Below are positions 42,049 through 49,577 of a stretch of DNA of 64,000 bases, piece after piece. The stretch is from positions 62,001-126,000 of the forward strand of contig JBCDIT010000003.1 in the NCBI GenBank assembly GCA_038748775.1. The letters are read 5' to 3'. How positions within the stretch are numbered: the stretch's first letter is position 1; the number at the start of each line of letters is the position of its first letter. Source of the DNA: DAIQNV01 sp038748775. Its GTDB lineage: Bacteria; Planctomycetota; Phycisphaerae; Phycisphaerales; UBA1924. The notes beneath the pieces were generated by a model. That model was not told the origin of the DNA, made no database searches, and worked only from the letters and a program-made list of their open reading frames with translations. The translations under genes and the position numbers were made by a program.

Positions 42049-42318
42049 CTATCTGTGGTAATCGTTGCGGTTGGAGCCGTCATGCCGCCCAGAGGTCAGG
42101 CAGCACTTCTTGAAACCGCAGCCCGCTGCCGCAGGGGCAGGGGTCGTTCCGTCCGAGTTTCTCGATCAGTTCTTTGCGCCCCGCCTCGGTTTGGATCTCG
42201 CGGTAGCCGCGTTTGACCGAGGTCTCGGAGTTGAAAGCCCCTCCGACGCTTACTCGTGCGTTCGAAACCGATCGAGATCGTCGAATCCGTCTGTCCAATC
42301 CAAGTCTTTGCGTTCCAT
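42049..42318 (-). pseudogene. SEC-C motif protein gene with two apparent frameshifts
   Basis: An ATG at 42318 with a good AAAGGAACACC leader encodes MERKDLDWTDGFDDLDRF and then a TAA at 42250-42252. The next frame continues with VGGAFNSETSVKRGYREIQ and GRKELIEKLGRNDPCPCGSG, then loses the motif (FQEVLPDLWAA). Removing one A at 42113-42115 restores FKKCCLTSGRHDGSNRNDYH, the canonical SEC-C ending CxCx8CC, with a stop at 42049. So one missing base near codon 20 and one extra base near the end explain the whole gene. It is either a recent pseudogene or a sequencing artefact. SEC-C domains bind zinc, and in SecA they contact SecB and ribosomes. Confidence 0.7.
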
Positions 42319-42377
42319 GGTGTTCCTTTCGTTGAGGGTGATTGCCCGTCACGCCTGGGCGAAAGGGACTCGGAATC

Positions 42378-43643
42378 TTACGCGCCGCCCCGCATCATCT
42401 CACGGAGCTTGTCCTTATTGGCTTGGATCGCGCGCCATCCCATCAGCGAACGTGGGTTGATTGGACCGGCTGGATTCATCGTCTGCCAGTCGGACACGCG
42501 ACCGGGGTCGTGCAGGCCTCGGTCGCCCTGGTTCATCGACGCGATGTCGAAGGGCTGGTTCACGAGTTCGCCGTCGATCTGGCCGTTCCGCATGCCTCGG
42601 TATTCGAACCAGAGGTGTTCGATACTCCCGCCGTCGGTGTCGTAGCCGATCTTCACCAGCGTCGGGAACTCAAACTCTGCGAGATCTTCAGCGATCTCGG
42701 GCACGAGATGGAAAGTCTTCGCCGCGCGGTCGGCCATCAGATCGGTCGCTGATTCGCTAAAGGCGCACGGACCGAAGTCCTTCGCTTTCTGGAAAACAGA
42801 CGACGCCTTCGGTCCCGAACGACCGAAGATCCGACGCTTCGGAGGGTCGCAGAGCACCACCCTTCGCTCGGTGTGGTCCGCCGTGTCTCGAACCTCAACC
42901 TCTTTGGGCGGGCCGACCCGGTCGAACTCGGCCGCGTCGACCGCGTCGAAACCGGGCTCTCCCATGAAGAGACCGATATCGGTCACTCCCGGCTCGACGT
43001 GACCTTCGAGCGTCGAGAAGGCGATGGCCCGGATCGCATCACCCGAGACCCTCTCCCGACTGGGGTTGATGATGTCGAAGTCGTACGCACCGAGTTCGCC
43101 CAGGCCGTGCGTGTGAACCCACGAGGGTGTTTGTCCGTCGGCCGTCACGGCGTGTACGCAGAAAATCGACTCGACGTCGAGCGCCGCATCGTGGATCAGT
43201 TCGTCGTCCAGCGCCGGAGCGGTCCAGTACCGCATCGCCCCCGGGTCATAGAACGCCAGACCGTCGTCGCCCATCACCGCCCGCCCGAACCGCATGAGCG
43301 TTTTGCGTTCCTCAAGCACGTTGCCGCCCTGGGGCTTCATCGCGAGCAGGAGCGACATGCCCGAGCGACCGATCTCCTCCGGCTCGTCCGGCGCCAACCC
43401 GTAAGCGAACACGAGATCATCTGTCGAAGGCGCCACCGCCTTCTTGGGGCAGTAGAGGTACGCCTTGCCCCAGTCGGGGTGCCTCAGGCTCAACCCCCAG
43501 GCGTTCCGTTCGCCCGGGTCCTTGAGTCGCGCCAGCTCCAGCCCCAACGACTGCAGCGCCACGAACTTGTCGATTTTGGGCAGCGAGGTGCCCTTGTACA
43601 GAATGCTCCCGCCGATCCGAGATTCGCTCCGCAGCCAGTCCAT
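42378..43643 (-). CDS. DUF4026/DUF2314-type protein
   Basis: A 421-residue soluble protein of the DUF4026 and DUF2314 type. The middle has FCVHAVTADGQTPSWVHTHG and LGELGAYDFDIINPS, and the C-terminal DUF2314-like part has LVKIGYDTDGGSIEHLWFEY followed by GELVNQPFDIASMNQGDRG and VSDWQTMNP. No catalytic site is known. The ATG at 43643 has GGAGGGGTGGG upstream, with a TATGCT box at 43680-43685 giving a leader of about 30 bases; GTG at 43676 is a weaker alternative. It is divergent from dnaX. Confidence 0.8.
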   Translation of the reverse strand: MDWLRSESRIGGSILYKGTSLPKIDKFVALQSLGLELARLKDPGERNAWGLSLRHPDWGKAYLYCPKKAVAPSTDDLVFAYGLAPDEPEEIGRSGMSLLLAMKPQGGNVLEERKTLMRFGRAVMGDDGLAFYDPGAMRYWTAPALDDELIHDAALDVESIFCVHAVTADGQTPSWVHTHGLGELGAYDFDIINPSRERVSGDAIRAIAFSTLEGHVEPGVTDIGLFMGEPGFDAVDAAEFDRVGPPKEVEVRDTADHTERRVVLCDPPKRRIFGRSGPKASSVFQKAKDFGPCAFSESATDLMADRAAKTFHLVPEIAEDLAEFEFPTLVKIGYDTDGGSIEHLWFEYRGMRNGQIDGELVNQPFDIASMNQGDRGLHDPGRVSDWQTMNPAGPINPRSLMGWRAIQANKDKLREMMRGGA

Positions 43644-43679
43644 TTCCCACCCCTCCACCGATGCAAATGACCCCACGTC

Positions 43680-43685
43680 AGCATA
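43680..43685 (-). promoter_or_regulatory. -10 box TATGCT of the DUF4026-type gene
   Basis: TATGCT on the minus strand. Transcription would start near 43673, leaving about 30 bases of leader with the Shine-Dalgarno GGAGG before the ATG at 43643. Confidence 0.4.
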
Positions 43686-43717
43686 ATGGACGGGCCCCCT
43701 CCCGGGAACCCCCCTTC

Positions 43718-43723
43718 TACACT
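43718..43723 (+). promoter_or_regulatory. -10 box TACACT, leaderless start of dnaX
   Basis: TACACT followed by CGCACT and the ATG at 43730, exactly six bases. There is no Shine-Dalgarno and no clear -35. Confidence 0.55.
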
Positions 43724-43729
43724 CGCACT

Positions 43730-44860
43730 ATGGCCTACACCGTTCTCGCACGCCGGTACCGCTCGCGCGACTTCGACGAAGTCGTCGGTCAGGAGCCCAT
43801 CGCCCGCACCCTCCGGGCCGCGATCGACCAGGATCGCGTCGCCCACGCCTATCTCTTCAGCGGAACCCGAGGCGTCGGCAAGACCTCGATGGCCCGCATC
43901 TTCGCCAACGCGCTCAACAACCCCGACAACGACGACGCGCTGACCCAGGCGATCATGACCGGGCAGGACACCGACGTCATCGAGATCGACGGTGCGTCCA
44001 ATCGCGGCGTCGACGAGGCGAGGGAAGTGATCGCGAACGCCGTGTACCGACCGCTCCGGGGCCGGTTCAAGATCTACATCATCGACGAGGTTCACATGCT
44101 CACCAAGGAGGCGTTCAACGCCCTCCTCAAGACCATGGAGGAACCGCCGGAGCACGTCAAGTTCATCCTCGCGACCACCGAGCCCCACAAGGTCCCGCCG
44201 ACGATCCAGTCGCGCTGTCAGCGGTTCGATTTCAAGAACATCCCCGCCGCCCGGATCGGCGAGCATGTTGAGAGCGTGATCAAGCAAGAGAAGCTCAAGA
44301 CCGAGCCGGAGCTCGTGCACGCCGTCGCCCGCCTGGGCAATGGGTCGATGCGAGACGCGCTCAGCCTGCTCGACCGCCTGATGGCCGCCGGCGAAAAGAA
44401 GCTCACCGTTCAGCTCCTTGAAGAACTCTTGGGCCTGCCCGATCGTGAACTCGTGGGGCGTTTGCTCGACGCGACCGCAGACGGAGACCCCAAGGGCACG
44501 CTGGAAGCCGGCGCCGAGCTGCTCGCCAAAGGCATCAGCGCCGACCAGCTCCTTGAGGCTCTGCTCGATCGTCTGCGCGACCTGATGGTGATCGCCGCGT
44601 GCGGACCCGAGACCGAGCTCGTCGACGTCTCGGGCAAATCGCGCAAGGAAGAAGCCCAGCGTGCGTCGCGCTTCGACTCGGCTGGGCTCATGCACATGAT
44701 CGTGATGACCGAGCACGTGCAGCGCGCGATCAAGTCGAGCAGCGTGCCCCGGGCCTTGCTCGACGCCCTGCTCGTGCGGCTCGCCACGGCGGAGAAGATG
44801 GCCGAAGTCACCGGCCTGATCGCCGCCGGATCCCGGGGCGCTCCAGCGGGAAAAGCCTGA
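43730..44860 (+). CDS. dnaX: DNA polymerase III gamma subunit (short frame of dnaX)
   Basis: Clamp-loader ATPase. The 376-residue frame has the Walker A GTRGVGKTS (45-53), Walker B IYIIDEVHML, and the sensor region TTEPHKVPPTIQSRCQRF, then clamp-loader domain III. The four-cysteine zinc module normally found after Walker A is missing: ALNNPDNDDALTQAIMTG replaces the Cys-rich segment. The frame stops at TGA 44858-44860 immediately after a G GGA AAA heptamer; the tau C-terminal domain lies in the -1 frame (44854-45489). The full tau product would be 586 residues. The ATG lies six bases after TACACT. Confidence 0.95.
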   Translation: MAYTVLARRYRSRDFDEVVGQEPIARTLRAAIDQDRVAHAYLFSGTRGVGKTSMARIFANALNNPDNDDALTQAIMTGQDTDVIEIDGASNRGVDEAREVIANAVYRPLRGRFKIYIIDEVHMLTKEAFNALLKTMEEPPEHVKFILATTEPHKVPPTIQSRCQRFDFKNIPAARIGEHVESVIKQEKLKTEPELVHAVARLGNGSMRDALSLLDRLMAAGEKKLTVQLLEELLGLPDRELVGRLLDATADGDPKGTLEAGAELLAKGISADQLLEALLDRLRDLMVIAACGPETELVDVSGKSRKEEAQRASRFDSAGLMHMIVMTEHVQRAIKSSSVPRALLDALLVRLATAEKMAEVTGLIAAGSRGAPAGKA

Positions 44861-44913
44861 CGCCCGGACGAGCGTCTCCGCCGGCTGCCCCCCCACGCCG
44901 CTCGCCGGAGACG
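44848..44913 (+). promoter_or_regulatory. Probable programmed -1 frameshift site of dnaX
   Basis: The heptamer GGGAAAA (44848-44854) is in the right phase: the zero-frame codons are GGA AAA, and after a one-base slip they re-pair as GGG AAA. The zero-frame stop follows one codon later. Downstream, CGTCTCCG (44873-44880) can pair perfectly with CGGAGACG (44906-44913); an alternative six-bp stem, CGAGCG with CGCTCG, starts at 44869. The spacer is 14-18 bases, longer than typical. E. coli dnaX uses the same -1 logic with A AAA AAG. Confidence 0.65.
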
Positions 44914-45489
44914 ACCCCGACCGGGCGGCGCGACACCACACGCCATCCACCGAAACGCGAGGCGCCGTCGGGCCCGACCCCGGCTGGCCCACCAGCCGCC
45001 ACGCCACCCGCCGGTGCCCAACAACCGCGACCCGCTTCGGGCGGTCCCAAAGCGGACGGGGTAACGTCCGACTGGGCCAAAATCCTCGAAGCCAGTGCCA
45101 AGAAACCGCGCCTCGCCGCGCTGGTGCGCACGCTGTACCTCCGCGAACTCACCGAGACCAAGGCCACGATCGAGGCCCCGCCCAGCCGCCTCGCGTACGC
45201 GAGCGACCACGTCCAACACCTCGCGACCCTCGTCTCGGCCGCGCTCGGGCGACCGATGAAGGTCGCCGTCGAACCGATGCCCGAAGATCGCGTCATCGGG
45301 CCGATCACCGACCCCGGCGCCGCCCCGGGCGGCCCGCAGGCCGCGCAAGCGACGAGCACTCAAGGCGGCATCGAGAACGACCCGGAGGACCACCCGCTGG
45401 TCCAGGCAGTTATCAAGGTCTTTGATGCCCGCGTGCTCAGGAAAGAGCGTCACAACTCACCGGCGCCCAACAAGGACTCCACGACGTGA
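44854..45489 (+). CDS. dnaX: Tau-specific C-terminal part of DnaX, reached by -1 frameshift
   Basis: 211 residues in the -1 frame of dnaX. A Pro/Ala-rich linker of about 70 residues is followed by a folded domain: SDWAKILEASAKKPRLAALV, LYLRELTETKATIEAP and VSAALGRPMKVAVEPMPEDR. This resembles the C-terminal domain of gamma/tau subunits in other bacteria, which in E. coli tau binds the polymerase and helicase. There is no start codon with a leader near 44850, so it is not an independent gene. Its TGA (45487-45489) overlaps the ybaB ATG, which supports translation of this frame in the living cell. Confidence 0.8.
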   Translation, partial: SLTPGRASPPAAPPRRSPETTPTGRRDTTRHPPKREAPSGPTPAGPPAATPPAGAQQPRPASGGPKADGVTSDWAKILEASAKKPRLAALVRTLYLRELTETKATIEAPPSRLAYASDHVQHLATLVSAALGRPMKVAVEPMPEDRVIGPITDPGAAPGGPQAAQATSTQGGIENDPEDHPLVQAVIKVFDARVLRKERHNSPAPNKDSTT

Positions 45490-45857
45490 TGGATATGAAG
45501 ATGATGGGCAAGCTCGCAAGCTTGCTCAAGAACAAATCGAAGCTCGAAGCCGCGGCCCAGGACATCAAGGCCCAGCTCGAATCGCTTCGCGTCGAAGGCC
45601 AGGCCGGCAACGGCGCGGTGCGTGCCGTCGCGACCGGCTCAATGAAAATCGAATCGGTGCGCATCGACCCGGCGCTCGCCGCCGGGCTGATGACCGAGGA
45701 CCGCGCCATGGCCGAGGGGCTCGTGACCCACGCTGTGAACGATGCTCTGATCCGGGCGCAAGAAGCCGCTCGCCAGATCGTCCAGCGCCACGCGGACGAA
45801 TTGGGTCTGGGCGATCTCGCGGACATGGGCCCGCTCAAGAACCTTCTGCCCTCGTGA
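45489..45857 (+). CDS. ybaB: YbaB/EbfC-family nucleoid-associated protein
   Basis: A 122-residue YbaB/EbfC protein that binds DNA as a dimer. It has the N-terminal helix MKMMGKLASLLKNKSKLEAA, the central strand block GAVRAVATGSMKIESVRIDP, and a C-terminal helix VTHAVNDALIRAQEAARQ. The dnaX-ybaB neighbourhood is conserved in many bacteria. The ATG overlaps the tau stop by one base; a GTG three bases earlier is also in frame. The stop overlaps the next gene's GTG. Confidence 0.93.
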   Translation: MDMKMMGKLASLLKNKSKLEAAAQDIKAQLESLRVEGQAGNGAVRAVATGSMKIESVRIDPALAAGLMTEDRAMAEGLVTHAVNDALIRAQEAARQIVQRHADELGLGDLADMGPLKNLLPS

Positions 45858-46642
45858 GCCTCACCCCGCCCCAGAACGCGTGGCAACACTGCCGCGTTGA
45901 TCTCATCCCCGATGGCGCCTTCCCACGCATCGTGATCGCGGACACCCCCGCCCCAGAGTCAAAGCCTCTGATCGACGCCGCGTGGGAGCGGATGCGCGGC
46001 GCCAACCCGAGACTCTTCAACGGTCCCGTCCTCGCGTTCGTCTCGTACGACCCCGGATCGGTGACGCTCACCGCCCGACGCGACTGCTACAAGCACCTCA
46101 CCGTTCAGCCCGAGATCGATACCGGGCTCACGCAGCTCTCGGTCACCGCGATCCTGGTCGCCAACGACCACGCCGGCGAACCGCACGTGTTCTTTGGGAG
46201 GCGAGGCGAGCAAACGCGGATCTACGGCGGCATGTGGGAACTCGGCCCCTCGGGCGGCATCGACTGCCCGCCAAAAAGCGAGAGCGAGATGGACCATATC
46301 GATCTTTGGGCCAATCTCAGAAACGAGATCACCGAGGAACTGGGGCTCAACGTCGCGCTGCCCATCGGAAGCACAGCAACCGGCCTCGGCGCGACCCGGA
46401 CCATCCAGCCCGTCGCCCTGTGTCACGACCCCTTCGCGAACTCCCTCGACGTGTGCTACCGCGTCGAACTTACCACGCTCGTCGAGGATCTCATCGCTGC
46501 GTCAGAACGAGACGTGACGTGGGAGTACCCGCAGAGCCGCTGGATACCGACCGCCCAGATCAACGCGTTCGACTCAGCGAGCGGCGAAGCCATCATCCCG
46601 CCTACCCGCGCGCTGCTCAATACCGAAGCGTTGGCAACGTAA
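45854..46642 (+). CDS. Nudix-like hydrolase with altered Nudix box
   Basis: A 262-residue protein. GGMWELGPSGGIDCPP and NLRNEITEELGLNVALP outline a Nudix box, but the REUXEE core reads NEITEE (Arg to Asn) and an insertion separates the Gly from the helix, so metal binding may be weakened. The N-terminal 100 residues (DLIPDGAFPRIVIADTP and LFNGPVLAFVSYDPGSV) are an extra domain. Nudix enzymes hydrolyse nucleoside diphosphates linked to other groups; the substrate here is unknown. GTG start, overlapping the ybaB stop (GTGA), so cotranscribed with dnaX-ybaB. Confidence 0.75.
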   Translation: MSLTPPQNAWQHCRVDLIPDGAFPRIVIADTPAPESKPLIDAAWERMRGANPRLFNGPVLAFVSYDPGSVTLTARRDCYKHLTVQPEIDTGLTQLSVTAILVANDHAGEPHVFFGRRGEQTRIYGGMWELGPSGGIDCPPKSESEMDHIDLWANLRNEITEELGLNVALPIGSTATGLGATRTIQPVALCHDPFANSLDVCYRVELTTLVEDLIAASERDVTWEYPQSRWIPTAQINAFDSASGEAIIPPTRALLNTEALAT

Positions 46643-46711
46643 CGACCCGCGAGGTCAGATTCGTGGGCCCCGGTTTCCAGACCGGCACCCCACCCGGCCG
46701 ATGTTTATGCG

Positions 46712-49501
46712 ATGCGCGCCGATACGCCCGATTTGAAGTCCGCACCCAAGGCCGTCCTGATCGGGTCGGGGGCGACCGACCACTTTGTCGGCGTCGACCA
46801 GCACCTCGCGTCGAGCGGGCTGGACGTGGTCCGCACAGTTTCCGCCACGCTGCCCGCCAACACCCGGGTCGTCGCTGTGTCGGACGCCGAAGGACCGCTG
46901 ACCCGCCGGGTCATCAGGCTCGCCGGCGAAGCCAAAATCCCCGTCGGGCTCCTGATGGATGGGGTGGTCGAATGGCGGAACACCTTCTGCAACCCCCGGA
47001 CGATGGCCGACCCGCTGTTCCTGAGGCCGGCGCCCGCGAGCCGCGTGCTGTGCGCGACGGAGGCCGACGCGATCTTGCTCCGCGCGATGGGCAACGACGC
47101 GGTCGCCACCGGGCTGCCCCGGCTCGACGCGATCAGCCCCGCCCCGCTCCCGGAGGCGCCCAAGCTCCTCGTCGCGACCGCACGCACGCCGGCGTTCGAT
47201 GACGCCGAACGGCGCCGCCTCGTCCGCGACCTGGGTCGGATCAAGTCGGCTACGGATCACCTCGGAGTGGAGGTCATCTGGAGGCTCTCAGCGCGGCTCC
47301 ACCTCGAGTTGGGCGTCGACGCCGATACCGCCCCGCTGGCCGAGTCACTCGCCAACGCGAGCGCCGTCGTCACAACACCCAGCACGCTCGCGCTCGAAGC
47401 GCGTCTCGCCGGCCGCGTCACGGCCCTGCTCGATCCGCACGCGGCTCCGGCGTGGGTCCGGGCCGACGCACTCTGGCGACCGGTCCCGGAGGCTTCGAAG
47501 TCCCAGATCGCCGAGCTCGCCAACGCAGAAACATCGCTCGACGCCGACGAGCCCATGACCACGTTCTCCGGAGCCGGCGGGCTCTGGCGCCTCGTTCGCA
47601 CGCTCGTTGATGACCCAGAATCGCTCCGTGTCCAAGCCCGAGTTGAGAGGCGCGCCCCGCAGAGCGCGCCGGAGCGCGTCGCCCGAGAGATCGCCCGCTG
47701 CGCCAAAGAAGCGCCGAGCGTTGCGCGACCGCTCCCATCCGTGTCGCGGCCTTGCATAGCGGTGCCGAAGGCGTTTGACCGCCGACGTGTCGTCCACCTC
47801 TTCGCGACCGATGGCAGGCCGCTCGGCGGTGTACCCGTCTGGTGCAATCGGATGGCCGCCGCGTTCAACGACCATCCCGAACTGGGCTACGACGTCCGTA
47901 CGCTGGCGGTGTCAACGAGCAGATGGTGGCGGAGCGAAGGCGATTCGAGCCTCTCTGCATGCCTTATCGATCCGCACAACTCACCGACCGCGGCCATCCG
48001 GACTGTGGTCGAGTCTCTCGAACGCCTTGAGCCCGAACTTGTCATCGCGAACTACGCCGACGTATGCCACGCCGCTTCGGCCGCGATGAGAGCGAACGGA
48101 GTGCGTGTCATCGGCGCGATGAACACGTTCGACGACGCCGCCAAAGACCTGCTCCGCTCGTACAACACTTGGGATGGCGCCGTCGGTGTCTCCAACGCAT
48201 GCGAGCGATGGCTCGAAACACAGTCAGCTGGCCGGCCGATTGCGAATATCCCCTACGGGGTCCCGCTCGCCCCGGCGCCGAGGCGAGTCTCTGATGAGGG
48301 CCCGCTGCGCCTCGCGTACGTCGGACGAATGGTGGAGTTGCAAAAGCGCATCAGTGACCTGCACCTCGTGCTCGACGGGCTCGACGCCAGAGGCATCGAT
48401 GCCGAGTTGCACCTCGTGGGTGACGGAACCGATCTTGACCGCTTCCTCGCCACCGAGCGTCGACGCGAGCGGGAGACCACGCGCCTCGTGGTTCACGGCC
48501 CCCGATCGGCGCCATGGGTCGAGCGGTTCTGGTCGACGATCGATGTCGCGATCCTCGTCTCGGATGCTGAAGGCATGAGCATCTCGATGCTTGAGGCGAT
48601 GGGCCAGGGCGTCGTCCCTGCCGTCACCCGCGTCGCCAGCGGAGCCAACGAGGCGGTCATCGACGGGATCAACGGGGTGCTCGCCCCCGTTGGCTCGCCC
48701 GACGAGATGGCCTCAAGGCTCGCCGACCTCGCCGATGACCGAGCGAGGGTTGGAACGATGTCGCGCGAAGCCTGGGCGAGGGCAACCGAGATCGCATCGA
48801 TCGACGACGCCGCGGTCGCATGGACTCGGTTGTTCGATCGGGTCCTCAACACCGGGATGATCCGTACCCCCACAGATCACGCCTGTGTCGTCACCGAACC
48901 TCATCGATGGAAGGGCGCCGCAAGCAGCCAACCTTCGGCAGACATCGAATGGTGCAAGAAGACGTTGGCCAGATCCGGGTACACGTCGATCGCGATCGAC
49001 CAGCCCGGAGATGATGACGACGCGGTCGTGGTTACCACTCGGCCGACGCCCGAGGTCATGGACCAGATCGATGCGTGGCGTGCCGACGGCCTCGGCGTCG
49101 CGCTCGCGCCCGGGTTGATCGAGCCAGAGTGGGTCCGCCTCGCGAGAGGCATCCGGCGAGCACACCACAACGGAGCTTCCTCGATCGCGGTCTACGGCTG
49201 CGGAGACCACACGCGGCGCGCCGCGAAGGCGTTCGAGTGGGCCAGGGAGCGCGGCGTTCCGGTGGTTGGACTGATCGACGATGCGCCGCGGTCCGGGACC
49301 ATGCTTGGCCACGAGGTGGCAACGCCCCTTGATGCGGCCGAGCGTTGGAACATCGACGCGGTCGTGCTCTCAAGCGACGCCTGGGAAGGCAAGCTGTGGG
49401 CCGGTGCCGCTCCGCTCCGAGAGAAAGGGATTCAGACGATCGCCCTATACAACGAGCATGAAGCTGCTGCCCGAGTCAGCACCGAATCACGCGTTGCGTG
49501 A
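46712..49501 (+). CDS. Three-part glycosyltransferase: GT-B-like N-domain, GT4 domain, PglD-like C-domain
   Basis: A 929-residue cytoplasmic protein. Residues about 1-330 resemble half of a GT-B enzyme (VLIGSGATDHFVGVDQHLAS, then VVTTPSTLALEARLAG) similar to glycerophosphotransferase or UDP-GlcNAc epimerase-like folds. Residues about 350-720 form a family-4 glycosyltransferase: GRPLGGVPVWCNRMAAAF, IPYGVPLAP, LAYVGRMVELQKRISDLHL and DAEGMSISMLEAMGQGVVP with the E-x7-E motif. The last 150 residues form a small Rossmann-like domain, SIAVYGCGDHTRRAAKAF, VVGLIDDAP and AVVLSSDAWEGKL, like the N-domain of PglD. A relative with the last two parts is at 57240. A role in surface glycan synthesis is likely. 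Confidence 0.82.
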   Translation: MRADTPDLKSAPKAVLIGSGATDHFVGVDQHLASSGLDVVRTVSATLPANTRVVAVSDAEGPLTRRVIRLAGEAKIPVGLLMDGVVEWRNTFCNPRTMADPLFLRPAPASRVLCATEADAILLRAMGNDAVATGLPRLDAISPAPLPEAPKLLVATARTPAFDDAERRRLVRDLGRIKSATDHLGVEVIWRLSARLHLELGVDADTAPLAESLANASAVVTTPSTLALEARLAGRVTALLDPHAAPAWVRADALWRPVPEASKSQIAELANAETSLDADEPMTTFSGAGGLWRLVRTLVDDPESLRVQARVERRAPQSAPERVAREIARCAKEAPSVARPLPSVSRPCIAVPKAFDRRRVVHLFATDGRPLGGVPVWCNRMAAAFNDHPELGYDVRTLAVSTSRWWRSEGDSSLSACLIDPHNSPTAAIRTVVESLERLEPELVIANYADVCHAASAAMRANGVRVIGAMNTFDDAAKDLLRSYNTWDGAVGVSNACERWLETQSAGRPIANIPYGVPLAPAPRRVSDEGPLRLAYVGRMVELQKRISDLHLVLDGLDARGIDAELHLVGDGTDLDRFLATERRRERETTRLVVHGPRSAPWVERFWSTIDVAILVSDAEGMSISMLEAMGQGVVPAVTRVASGANEAVIDGINGVLAPVGSPDEMASRLADLADDRARVGTMSREAWARATEIASIDDAAVAWTRLFDRVLNTGMIRTPTDHACVVTEPHRWKGAASSQPSADIEWCKKTLARSGYTSIAIDQPGDDDDAVVVTTRPTPEVMDQIDAWRADGLGVALAPGLIEPEWVRLARGIRRAHHNGASSIAVYGCGDHTRRAAKAFEWARERGVPVVGLIDDAPRSGTMLGHEVATPLDAAERWNIDAVVLSSDAWEGKLWAGAAPLREKGIQTIALYNEHEAAARVSTESRVA

Positions 49502-49577
49502 TGAGATGCATCTCCTGGGAGCGGGCTCGACCAAAGCCGTACCGACAGCTTCGCTTTGCTCAGCACGCCCGAGTGAT

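Noticed and set aside
42319..42352. Upstream in-frame start for the SEC-C core (MTGNHPQRKEHH)
   Set aside because: It has no leader and shadow-like composition, while the other frame has a strong leader and natural sequence; a frameshift explains the data better.
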